Source: Paracoccaceae bacterium
GTDB taxonomy: Bacteria; Pseudomonadota; Alphaproteobacteria; Rhodobacterales; Rhodobacteraceae
Length of the DNA: 43,601 bases
Reading direction: 5' to 3'
NCBI GenBank assembly: GCA_013042605.1
Contig: JABDPT010000262.1
Span: 1-43,601 of the forward strand
Position 1 is the first letter of the stretch. Every line of letters starts with the position of its first letter. Of the stretch, positions 28,334 to 36,824 are shown in pieces. The translations under genes and the position numbers were made by a program. The notes under the pieces are model-generated. The model had not been told where the DNA came from and ran no database searches. It saw only the letters and a list, made by a program, of their open reading frames with translations.

Positions 28334-28772
28334 ACGTCCAGCGATCCAGCGCGGCTTCGTCTTCGTCTTTGGCCGCGACCCATGCCGTTTCGTTCGCGCC
28401 GATCTCTTTCTTCCAGAAGGGCGCGCGGGATTTCAGATAGTCCATCAGGAAATCGGCCGCCTCGAAAGCGGCGGCACGATGGGCGCTGGCGGTTGCGACC
28501 ATCATGATCACTTCTCCGGGTTGCAAGGCCCCGTGGCGGTGAATGACAAGCACATCGGCAAGGTTCCAACGCGTGCGCGCCTCATCCATGATCTTTGAGA
28601 TCGCGCGTTCGGTCATTCCCGGATAGTGCTCGATCTCCATCGTCTTGAGCGTCTTATCGGTGTCGCGCACAACACCTGTAAAGCTGACGATCGCGCCGAT
28701 ATCGTGGCGGCCTTTTGCAAAGGCGGACAGCTCTTTTCCGGGGTCAAAACTGTCGGATTGCACGCGAAGCAT
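28317..28772 (-). CDS. moaE: Molybdopterin synthase catalytic subunit
   Basis: GAIVSFTGVVRDTDKTLKTMEIEHYPGMTE; HRHGALQPGE; MDYLKSRAPFWKKE. Confidence 0.96.
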   Translation of the reverse strand: MLRVQSDSFDPGKELSAFAKGRHDIGAIVSFTGVVRDTDKTLKTMEIEHYPGMTERAISKIMDEARTRWNLADVLVIHRHGALQPGEVIMMVATASAHRAAAFEAADFLMDYLKSRAPFWKKEIGANETAWVAAKDEDEAALDRWTSSPPD

Positions 28773-28778
28773 GGGTGC

Positions 28779-29027
28779 CTAGCCCCCAGTCATCGGCGGG
28801 AAAAACGCTACCTCTCGCACGCCGTCGAGAGGGGCGTCGAAATCCGATAGTTCCTGGTCAAGCGCCACGCGCAGGGACGATGTGTCTTCGAAGGCAAGCG
28901 CATAGCGTTCTTCCCGCGCCCGTAATTCGTCAACAAGGTCATTCACGGTAGCGGCCTGCGTCGAAATCCGCTCTCGGCCCAGCCCGATCCGCTCGCGCAG
29001 CCACGCAAAATAAAGAACATCGATCAT
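28779..29027 (-). CDS. moaD: Molybdopterin synthase sulfur carrier subunit
   Basis: MIDVLYFAWLRERIG...FFPPMTGG with C-terminal GG. Confidence 0.93.
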   Translation of the reverse strand: MIDVLYFAWLRERIGLGRERISTQAATVNDLVDELRAREERYALAFEDTSSLRVALDQELSDFDAPLDGVREVAFFPPMTGG

Positions 29028-29689
29028 GGCTTTTCCCTCAGGAACGGGAGCGATTTTCGGAAGTAATCCCACCCGGTGACAAGCGTGAGGATCGCCGCAA
29101 TCCATAAAAGCACGACGCCTGCCCACCAGCTAATGATCGCGCCCTGATATTTCCAGTTCAGGCCAAGCAGGTCCTCTTCCCGACCGGTAAGAATATCGGT
29201 CACCATCTGGTCGCCCAGTCCAAAGGCGATAATCCCGAAGTAATGCTCGAACACGCCCTTGGCGAAAAGCACCGCGATGGCGACCATCTGTGCGGTGGTC
29301 TTCCACTTGGCCAGCTTGGTGACCTTGAGCGTGCCGGCGGTGTCGCCGAGGAATTCACGCAAGCCGCTGACGAACACCTCGCGAAAGAGGATGACCGTCG
29401 CGGGCAAGAGGATGTATGGATCCATCCCCGAAAACCCGGTGATGACCAGAAGCGCGATAACGACCATGGCCTTGTCGGCGATCGGATCGAGCATCGCGCC
29501 AAGTTTGGTTTCCTGTTTCCAGGCACGGGCGAGATATCCGTCGATCCAGTCGGTCAGCGCCGCGATGACAAAAAGGATCAGGGCGAACCAATCGGCCCAC
29601 GGCCGGGTGAAATACAGGAACATGATCGCCACACCAGGGGCGGCGAGCAGACGAATGATCGTCAGGATATTGGGGATCGTCCATCTCAT
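29024..29689 (-). CDS. pgsA: CDP-diacylglycerol-glycerol-3-phosphate 3-phosphatidyltransferase
   Basis: DWIDGYLARAWKQETKLGAMLDPIADKAMV: CDP-alcohol phosphotransferase motif. Confidence 0.94.
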   Translation of the reverse strand: MRWTIPNILTIIRLLAAPGVAIMFLYFTRPWADWFALILFVIAALTDWIDGYLARAWKQETKLGAMLDPIADKAMVVIALLVITGFSGMDPYILLPATVILFREVFVSGLREFLGDTAGTLKVTKLAKWKTTAQMVAIAVLFAKGVFEHYFGIIAFGLGDQMVTDILTGREEDLLGLNWKYQGAIISWWAGVVLLWIAAILTLVTGWDYFRKSLPFLREKP

Positions 29690-29739
29690 GGCCGCAGGTC
29701 TAGCCTGTCCGGGGTCCGGCGAAAAGGGCCGTGCGGGAC

Positions 29740-31617
29740 CTAGCCCTTGTCATGGAAGTGGTCATAGATCGTTTCGGCCAAGGCGCCCGAGATGCCGTTG
29801 ACGGCTTTCAGGTCTGCAAGGCCCGCGCGGCTTACCGCCTTGGCTGAACCGAAATGCGCCAGAAGCGCCCGTTTACGAGTCGCCCCGACACCCGGCACCT
29901 CATCAAGCGGCGTGGCGCCGATGGCCTTGGAACGTTTCGCGCGATGGGCGCCGATGGCAAAGCGGTGCGCTTCGTCGCGCAACCGCTGAACGAAATAGAG
30001 CACGGGATCATTGTGACGAAGGGCGAAGGGACGCTGGCCGGTACGGTGAAATTCCTCCTTGCCCGCATCGCGATCAAGCCCCTTGGCGACGCCGACCATG
30101 GCGATGTCTTCAACGCCAAGCTCGGCCATGATTTCGCGCACCGCGCTTACCTGGCCTGCGCCACCATCGATCAACAGAAGATCGGGCCATGTGCCCCCTG
30201 TCCGGTCCGGGTCTTCTTTCAACAGCCGCTTGAAACGCCGGGTCATGACCTCTTTCATCATGCCGAAATCATCGCCAGGGGTCCGATCCTCCCCCCGGAT
30301 ATTGAACTTGCGATATTGGCTTTTGATGAAACCGTCCCGCCCGGCGACGATCATCGCGCCGACCGCATTCGTTCCCTGAATGTGGCTGTTGTCGTAAACC
30401 TCGATTCGTTCGGGCGGCGCGTCGAGCGCAAAGGCCTCGGCCAGTCCCTTCAGCAGTTTTGATTGCGTCGCCGTTTCCGCCATTTTGCGGGCAAGGCTTT
30501 CGCGGGCATTGCGCTGGGCGTTGGCCACGAGTTCCGCTTTCTCACCCCGTTGCGGTACCGCGATCTCGACCCGGCGGCCGAGTTTCTCGCACAGAGCCTC
30601 TTCCAACAACTCGCGGTCTTCCACGTCATGGCTAAGCAAGATCAGCCGGGGCGGGTCTTTGCCGTCATAGAACTGGGCAATGAACGCCTGCAGGATTTCG
30701 GGCGCGTCCGCTCCGGCGCCCGTGCGCGGATAGAAATCGCGATTGCCCCAGTTCTGGTTGGCGCGAATGAAAAAGACCTGCACGCACGCTTGTCCGCCAT
30801 CCAGATGCAACGCGATCACATCGGCCTCGGTCACGCCTTGCGGGTTGATGCCTTGCGTCGATTGCACCTGGGTCAGCGCGCGAATGCGGTCGCGCAAGGC
30901 TGCGGCGCGTTCGAACTCCATCGCTTCGCTTGCCTGCTGCATTTCATTGGCCAACTGCGTCTGTACGCCTGTCGACTTGCCCTGAAGGAAGCGTTCGGCG
31001 TCCTTTACGAGGTCGGCGTAGGCCGCTTCACTGATATGCCCGACACAGGGCGCGCTGCAGCGTTTGATCTGATAGAGAAGGCAAGGCCGCGTGCGGCTTT
31101 CGAACGTAGCGTCCGAGCAGTTGCGCAGCAAAAACACCTTTTGCAACTGGTTGAGCGTCCGGTTCACGGCCCCCGCGCTGGCAAAGGGGCCGTAATAGCT
31201 CCCTTTCTCGGATTTGCGTCCACGGTGTTTCTTGATCTGTGCGAAAGCGTGATCCTTGGCGACAAGGATATTCGGGAAGGATTTGTCGTCGCGGAGCAAA
31301 ACGTTGTAGCGCGGCTTGAGCTGCTTGATGAGGTTCTGTTCCAGCAACAGCGCTTCGGTTTCGGTCTTTGTCGTCAGAAACATCATCGACGCGGTTTCCG
31401 CGATCATCCGCGCGATCCGCCCGCTGTGACCCGCCGGGCGCGCATAATTCGATACCCGAGCCTTGAGGTTGCGCGCCTTGCCGACATACAAAACCGCGCC
31501 CTTGGCGTCGAGCATTCGGTAGACCCCCGGGCTGTTGTCGAGCGTCCGGAGTTCACGCGCAATAACGGCATGCCCCGTTTCCGCTGTCGTGTCTTTGGTG
31601 TCAGGATCTTTTGACAT
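29740..31617 (-). CDS. uvrC: Excinuclease ABC subunit C
   Basis: [37 protein letters not shown] domain; [27 protein letters not shown]-terminal HhH. Start MSKDPDTKD chosen over the upstream extension. Confidence 0.95.
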   Translation of the reverse strand: MSKDPDTKDTTAETGHAVIARELRTLDNSPGVYRMLDAKGAVLYVGKARNLKARVSNYARPAGHSGRIARMIAETASMMFLTTKTETEALLLEQNLIKQLKPRYNVLLRDDKSFPNILVAKDHAFAQIKKHRGRKSEKGSYYGPFASAGAVNRTLNQLQKVFLLRNCSDATFESRTRPCLLYQIKRCSAPCVGHISEAAYADLVKDAERFLQGKSTGVQTQLANEMQQASEAMEFERAAALRDRIRALTQVQSTQGINPQGVTEADVIALHLDGGQACVQVFFIRANQNWGNRDFYPRTGAGADAPEILQAFIAQFYDGKDPPRLILLSHDVEDRELLEEALCEKLGRRVEIAVPQRGEKAELVANAQRNARESLARKMAETATQSKLLKGLAEAFALDAPPERIEVYDNSHIQGTNAVGAMIVAGRDGFIKSQYRKFNIRGEDRTPGDDFGMMKEVMTRRFKRLLKEDPDRTGGTWPDLLLIDGGAGQVSAVREIMAELGVEDIAMVGVAKGLDRDAGKEEFHRTGQRPFALRHNDPVLYFVQRLRDEAHRFAIGAHRAKRSKAIGATPLDEVPGVGATRKRALLAHFGSAKAVSRAGLADLKAVNGISGALAETIYDHFHDKG

Positions 31618-31682
31618 TTTGATTCCCGGATTCGCTGCAACCATAGTGAGCCGAGGACAAGAGAAAACCTGTCCACGGTTTC

Positions 31683-31691
31683 TGTGGATAA
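31683..31691 (-). promoter_or_regulatory. Perfect DnaA-box consensus (TTATCCACA on the minus strand)
   Basis: tgtggataa in the intergenic/leader region upstream of uvrC, next to an AT-rich stretch; may be chance. Confidence 0.25.
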
Positions 31692-31918
31692 CTGCAGGGG
31701 TAACTTTGGCTGGTCCGGATTTTTCCCTTATTTTCAGTGGTGTTCTGGAACCTGCCCATTTTTTAGGCACAAACATAAGTGACTGATATTGCTATATATT
31801 ATTATTGAAGATTCCTAAAACGATGAAAACATTAACAAAATCGTAACAGATTCGTGACGGCGTTTGGGCCGGTGTACAAGTCAACCCCCGATCCCTTGAA
31901 ATTCCCTGAGATTTTTTG

Positions 31919-32701
31919 TCACTCAACGCCCAGAACATCGGGTGTTTCCCACGCGAGGTGCTGCCCGCCATCGACGCAAACAAGCTGTCCCGTCACCCCC
32001 GGAGCGTCGAGGAAATAGCCAAGCGCCGCGGTGATGTCGCTGGTGTTGGCACCTCGCCGAAGGATCGTCGCGGCGCGTTGTTTTGCGAAGTGATCGACGC
32101 TTTGCCGCCCGCCGCGCAGGGTTGGACCGGGGCCAATGGCGTTCACGCGGACGCGCGGGGCAAGCGCCTGGGCCGATGTCTGGGTCAGCGCCCAAAGTCC
32201 CATCTTGGCAATGGTATAGGTCATGAATTCCGGGGTCAGCTTTCGTACCCGCTGATCGATCATGTTGATGACGAGAGCCTGTGCGACCGGTTCGCCCATT
32301 TCATCCGTGGCCGGGTCGGGTGCATGCGCGGCCAGGTGCTGGGTCAGCACGAAGGGCGCGCGCAAGTTTGACTCGATATGCCTGTCCCAGCTTTCGCGCG
32401 TGGCGCTGGACAAAGTGTCGTGTTCGAAGATCGACGCATTGTTGACCAAGACGCTCAACGGCCCGCCAAGCGCGTCTGCCGCGCGCGGGCCAAGGGCAAG
32501 CACTGCGTCCTCATTCAAAAGGTCAGCACCTAACGCAACCGCCTGTCCGCCCATCGCCTCGATCTCGGCAACGACGTCCTGCGCCGGGCCTTCGGATGTG
32601 TTGTAGTGAACGGCAACCTTCATACCGCGCTGGGCCAGATACATCGCCATCGCCCGCCCAAGGCGCACGCCCGCGCCAGTGACAAGTGCGTTTCCGGTCA
32701 T
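31919..32701 (-). CDS. SDR family oxidoreductase (pteridine reductase/FolM-like)
   Basis: ALVTGAGVRLGRAMAMYLAQRG, NNASIFEHDTL, YTIAK catalytic motif. Confidence 0.88.
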   Translation of the reverse strand: MTGNALVTGAGVRLGRAMAMYLAQRGMKVAVHYNTSEGPAQDVVAEIEAMGGQAVALGADLLNEDAVLALGPRAADALGGPLSVLVNNASIFEHDTLSSATRESWDRHIESNLRAPFVLTQHLAAHAPDPATDEMGEPVAQALVINMIDQRVRKLTPEFMTYTIAKMGLWALTQTSAQALAPRVRVNAIGPGPTLRGGRQSVDHFAKQRAATILRRGANTSDITAALGYFLDAPGVTGQLVCVDGGQHLAWETPDVLGVE

Positions 32702-32704
32702 TAC

Positions 32705-33661
32705 CTAGCCCCCCGCCGTGATGATGTACCAGATATAGACCGCGTAAATCCCGGTAAAAAGGATGCCCCAACGTTTGGTCATGTTGCGCGAATTCGAAAA
32801 GACAAAGGGTGCCAGAACAAGCGAGGCCCCAAGCATGACCCACAGGTCGAGCCGCAGGAAGGTCTCGTCAATGGGAATGGGTCCGACAAGGCTGGCGATC
32901 CCGATGATGGCCAGCAGGTTGAACATGTTCGACCCGATCACGTTGCCAAGGGCCACATCCGCCTGACGGCGATAGGCGGCCATTACGGTGGTCGCAAGCT
33001 CTGGAAGCGATGTGCCGATGGCGACAAGCGTCAGCCCGATCACCGTTTCGCTGACCCCGAAGGTTCGCGCGATCGAAACCGAACTGTCGACCAGAAGATC
33101 CGCACCAAGCGGCAGGCCGATAAGGCCCAGCAAGATAAAGAGCGAGATCTTCCACCAAGGCATATGCGGATCGACGCCTTCGAGGTCGTCCAGAATATCG
33201 TCAGCGCCATTGCGGTGGGCCAGCGCTTCGCGCAGTTGGTCCCCGAGGATAAGCAAAAGAACCGCCAGCAAAAGCAATCCATGCACCCACGTAATCGGTC
33301 CCGCGAAACAGACGCCGATAAACAGCAGCGTCACTGCGACCATCAGAAGATAGCTTTTTTTCGTCTCACACTCGCTGGTATGCAGTCCTGCCAGCAGCGC
33401 GGGCACGCCCAGAACCAAAAGCACATTTGCGGTATTCGAGCCGACGACATTACCGATCGCGATGCCCGGCGCACCATCGTCGATGGCTTGAATGGCGATC
33501 AAAAGCTCTGGCGCAGAGGTGCCGAAGGCGACAATGGTCAGCGATACGATCAACGCGGGCACGCCGAGGCGCAGCGACAGATTAACCGCCCCACGGACAA
33601 GCACATCGCCGGCTAACAAAAGGATCACAAGCGCCAGTCCGGCGATGACGAAATCGGGCAC
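32705..33661 (-). CDS. Calcium/sodium antiporter (CaCA family, YrbG-like)
   Basis: Two alpha-repeats: IVAFGTSAPELLIAIQA...GNVVGSNTANVLLVLG and LVAIGTSLPELATTVMA...GNVIGSNMFNLLAIIG. Confidence 0.93.
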   Translation of the reverse strand: MPDFVIAGLALVILLLAGDVLVRGAVNLSLRLGVPALIVSLTIVAFGTSAPELLIAIQAIDDGAPGIAIGNVVGSNTANVLLVLGVPALLAGLHTSECETKKSYLLMVAVTLLFIGVCFAGPITWVHGLLLLAVLLLILGDQLREALAHRNGADDILDDLEGVDPHMPWWKISLFILLGLIGLPLGADLLVDSSVSIARTFGVSETVIGLTLVAIGTSLPELATTVMAAYRRQADVALGNVIGSNMFNLLAIIGIASLVGPIPIDETFLRLDLWVMLGASLVLAPFVFSNSRNMTKRWGILFTGIYAVYIWYIITAGG

Positions 33662-33663
33662 GC

Positions 33664-33858
33664 CTAGTCCCCTTTTCCGCAGGGGCAGGGCCCCGAGCCG
33701 ATCCGGTGTCGCCCGCAGGCGCGGCATTTGCCTTTGCGCACCGGCTTGCTGCCGCCACCGGCACCCCGGCGCAGTCTTCCGAAGATCGCCATGGCGACCA
33801 TCGCAATAAGAAAAAGGCCGACAATCTGGATCATAAGGTCAAAGGCCAAACCGCGCAT
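33664..33858 (-). CDS. Small single-TM protein with C-terminal zinc-ribbon-like cysteines
   Basis: MRGLAFDLMIQIVGLFLIAMVAMAIFGRLRRGAGGGSKPVRKGKCRACGRHRIGSGPCPCGKGD; overlaps the S49 gene end. Confidence 0.7.
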   Translation of the reverse strand: MRGLAFDLMIQIVGLFLIAMVAMAIFGRLRRGAGGGSKPVRKGKCRACGRHRIGSGPCPCGKGD

Positions 33859-34636
33859 AGACTGCGCGTTCCTCGACGGCATGAACGGCCTGATCGATCG
33901 CCGCCGCACCAAGTCGCGACAGAAGCGGGCGCCGAACCTGATAGGCCGCAAAGCGCACCTTGTCGCCGTACAGCTCTTTCATCTTGGGAACGACATGGCC
34001 GATGCCATCCACAAGTCCGACCTCGCGGGCCTTGTCGCCAACCCAGATATCGCCCGTGAACAGGTCTTCGTCCGCAAGGCGATCTCCGCGCCGGTCGCGG
34101 ACATGATCGATGAACGTCGCGTGTATCTGTTCCTGCAAGTCTTTCAGCCGGGTGATGTCTTCGTCTTTCTCGGGCTGGAAGGGATCGAGCATGCTTTTCG
34201 ATTTGCCAGCGGTATAGACCCGGCGGCTGACACCGTGACGGGCGATGAATTCATCAAACCCGAAGCTGGCAGAGATCACCCCGATCGACCCCACGATCGA
34301 ATTCCGGTCGACCCAGATATCGTCTGCGGCCACCGCCAGCCAATAGCCCCCGGATGCGGCGACGTCTTCGACGAAGGCATGCACGGGAACCTTATGCTCT
34401 TCGGCCAGCCGCCGGATACGTGCCGCGATCAGCGACGATTGTGCCGGGCTGCCGCCAGGTGAATTGATGACCAGCGCGATCGCCGAAGGTTTGCCTTTGC
34501 GGAACGCGCGTTCGATCAGCGGGGCCATGCCTGCGTCGTTCAAGGCCGCCCCTCGTCCGCCCGAGGCGATCATGCCTTGCAGCCGGATGACCGCGACCAG
34601 CGGGCCGGATTTCAGGAACGGGATAAACCTTCTCAT
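33839..34636 (-). CDS. S49 family serine peptidase (SppA/SohB-like)
   Basis: ALVINSPGGSPAQSSLIAARIRRLA; VEDVAASGGYWLAVAADDIWVDRNSIVGSIGVI. Confidence 0.93.
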   Translation of the reverse strand: MRRFIPFLKSGPLVAVIRLQGMIASGGRGAALNDAGMAPLIERAFRKGKPSAIALVINSPGGSPAQSSLIAARIRRLAEEHKVPVHAFVEDVAASGGYWLAVAADDIWVDRNSIVGSIGVISASFGFDEFIARHGVSRRVYTAGKSKSMLDPFQPEKDEDITRLKDLQEQIHATFIDHVRDRRGDRLADEDLFTGDIWVGDKAREVGLVDGIGHVVPKMKELYGDKVRFAAYQVRRPLLSRLGAAAIDQAVHAVEERAVYARFGL

Positions 34637-34749
34637 GGGCCAGCATGTAGAGCGCCGGGCGCCGGGCAACAAGACAAGTCGAAAAACTTCCGCAATTGTT
34701 GCCGGGTTGCCTTTGGCTTGCTTGACAGGCGTCGCAATCTCGCGCCCCT

Positions 34750-35838
34750 TTGGCGCTACGCTTCAAGGGGCAGGACGTCGTGGGTGAAGAGACATCGATA
34801 GCTATCGTAACGACGATGCGCGACGAGGGGCCGTTCATCCTTGAATGGCTCGCCCATCATAAGGCACTGGGCGTCACCGGATTTCTGATCTTCAGCAACG
34901 ATTGTTCCGACGGTACCGACCGGCTTCTTGATGCTCTGGCGACGGCGGGCGAGATCGTGCACGTGCCTCAAGTTCCCACCGGTAAATCCGTTCAGTGGCC
35001 CGCCCTGCGCGCTGCCGCTGACCACCCGCTTTGCAAAGCAGCCGACTGGGTGATGTGTATCGATTGTGATGAGTTCGTGAACTTGCGCACGCCGCTGGAC
35101 AGCCTTCACGATCTGATTGCGAGCCGCCCGGAAGCGGACGCCTTTGCATTGCCGTGGCGCTTTTTCGGCCATGGCGGTCACCTGGGCTTTGAGCCCGGGC
35201 CGGTTACCGAACGGTTCACCATGGCCGCACCGCAGGGGATGCTTTTTCCCGCCGCCTCCCGGTTTTTCAAGACGCTCTATCGCACGGATGCGCGCGGGTT
35301 TGCGCGACCGGGTATTCATCGGCCGAAGGCGCGCAAGTCGGCGAAGGATCTACCTCATTGGGTGGATGGCAGCGGGACGCGGTTGCCCGATGATCTGGCT
35401 TCGGACGAAACGCGAATTCTGTTGGCGCCGGATCAGACGGGTACCGACCTTGTCCAGCTCAACCATTATTCCCTTCGCTCGGCCGAGGATTTTCTGGTCA
35501 AGCGCGCGCGGGGCCTTCCCAATCGTCAGTCAAAGCCGCTTGATGCGTCTTACTGGGCAGAGCGAAACTTCAACGTCGTGGAAGATGCATCGATCCTACG
35601 GCACGCGGCGGCGCGTGTGAAAGAAGAAAAGAGACTACGTACCTTGCCCGGAGTTGAAGACGCGCATGATACCGCAGTTCGTGCCTATCGTGGGATCATC
35701 AACGACCTGCTCAAAGACGCCGATGCCGTGCACCTATACTCGCGGCTTGCGCTTCTTGCGGGTAGCGAGCCGCCGGATACCAGCACAGGCAAACGGCTTT
35801 TGACCCTCATTCACGCGTCGCTCAAACCACAAGACTGA
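34750..35838 (+). CDS. Glycosyltransferase family 2-like protein (start may be GTG at 34780)
   Basis: IVTTMRDEGPFILEWLAHHKALGVTGFLIFSNDCSDGTDRLLD; CIDCDEFV DxD motif. Confidence 0.85.
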   Translation: MALRFKGQDVVGEETSIAIVTTMRDEGPFILEWLAHHKALGVTGFLIFSNDCSDGTDRLLDALATAGEIVHVPQVPTGKSVQWPALRAAADHPLCKAADWVMCIDCDEFVNLRTPLDSLHDLIASRPEADAFALPWRFFGHGGHLGFEPGPVTERFTMAAPQGMLFPAASRFFKTLYRTDARGFARPGIHRPKARKSAKDLPHWVDGSGTRLPDDLASDETRILLAPDQTGTDLVQLNHYSLRSAEDFLVKRARGLPNRQSKPLDASYWAERNFNVVEDASILRHAAARVKEEKRLRTLPGVEDAHDTAVRAYRGIINDLLKDADAVHLYSRLALLAGSEPPDTSTGKRLLTLIHASLKPQD

Positions 35839-35847
35839 CGCAGCCCG

Positions 35848-36660
35848 TCACTCCAGCGCCTTTGTCGGATCGACGCCGATCTCTTCGCACATCCGCGCGG
35901 CATAGGACCCTGGCAATGGCGGGTTCTTGCGCCACCACGGCCGCGTGCCATTGGTATAAAGATGCACGGACATCGTATTGTCGGTGAAATGCCCTTCGAC
36001 CCGCCCATGAGGGTCATAGAAGATATCGTTTAGCTGAAAGGGTACCGGATAAAGATAGTCATGGCTCAGCGCACGTTTGAAGTCGCCGGTCTTCTTGGCG
36101 AAATACGTGAAAGCCTGCGGTCCGAAGGCGGTACGCTCGGCTTTGTAGATGCGGGCGGCGTGGGGCATCTCTTCCGGCTGGCGGGCAAGGCGACGGCGTT
36201 GATTTTCGTTAAACCATGGCGGCGCGTCCGGCAGGTTGTCATAATAATCCAGCAGAACGTCCATCAACTCGCCCACCTGCGGGATCGAAACGACCCCACA
36301 GTTCAGTGCGCCGCGAAAGCCGTGACCGGCATAGATATGTTCCATCTCGTCGGGAAAGGGCTGGCGGCAGAACGCATCGCAATCAATCCAGATTGCGCCG
36401 GCCTTTTGGATCATCTTGTAGCGAAAGACATTCGACAGGAACGACGCGCTTGTCTGGGCGACGAGGGCGTGGTCGATCTCCATGACCTCGCTTGCGGGCC
36501 TGACGATGATGCCTTCGGGCACGTTTTCCACGTCATCGGTGCAATAAAGCGTGGTCGGGTGGCCGTGGCGAACATGGCTGAGAAGGCAAAGCTGGTTTAG
36601 GTATTGAAGCCGTGTCCCGATCCAGAGGGAGGCGACGGGGCGACGCTCGATTTCTACCAT
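35848..36660 (-). CDS. Glycosyltransferase with DXD motif (capsular polysaccharide/Gly_transf_sug-like)
   Basis: SLWIGTRLQYLNQLCLLSHVRHGHPTTLYCTDDVENVPEG; FLSNVFRYKMIQKAGAIWIDCDAFC. Confidence 0.75.
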   Translation of the reverse strand: MVEIERRPVASLWIGTRLQYLNQLCLLSHVRHGHPTTLYCTDDVENVPEGIIVRPASEVMEIDHALVAQTSASFLSNVFRYKMIQKAGAIWIDCDAFCRQPFPDEMEHIYAGHGFRGALNCGVVSIPQVGELMDVLLDYYDNLPDAPPWFNENQRRRLARQPEEMPHAARIYKAERTAFGPQAFTYFAKKTGDFKRALSHDYLYPVPFQLNDIFYDPHGRVEGHFTDNTMSVHLYTNGTRPWWRKNPPLPGSYAARMCEEIGVDPTKALE

Positions 36661-36824
36661 GTGGGCCTCTGCCGTATATACCAGGGCGTTTGGCCGCCCC
36701 GCGCTTGTTGACCGAAACATGCCGCAACGCCTCCGGGGTGTCCAGCGGCGCGGCTTCATCAACGCGGCGCGATGTGCTAGAAGGCTTCAAATTCCGGCGC
36801 AGAAGAATACCGGGCAGAAAGAGC

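Noticed and set aside
30463-31614. 383-aa plus-strand ORF antisense to uvrC
   Set aside because: Shadow ORF; uvrC on the other strand is unambiguous.
31618-31776. N-terminal extension of uvrC in the ORF track
   Set aside because: [19 protein letters not shown]... lacks UvrC similarity; the MSKDPDTKD start puts the GIY-YIG domain at a normal distance.
32606-33616. 336-aa plus-strand ORF antisense to the Ca/Na exchanger
   Set aside because: Low-complexity Lys/Gln/Asp-rich shadow translation.
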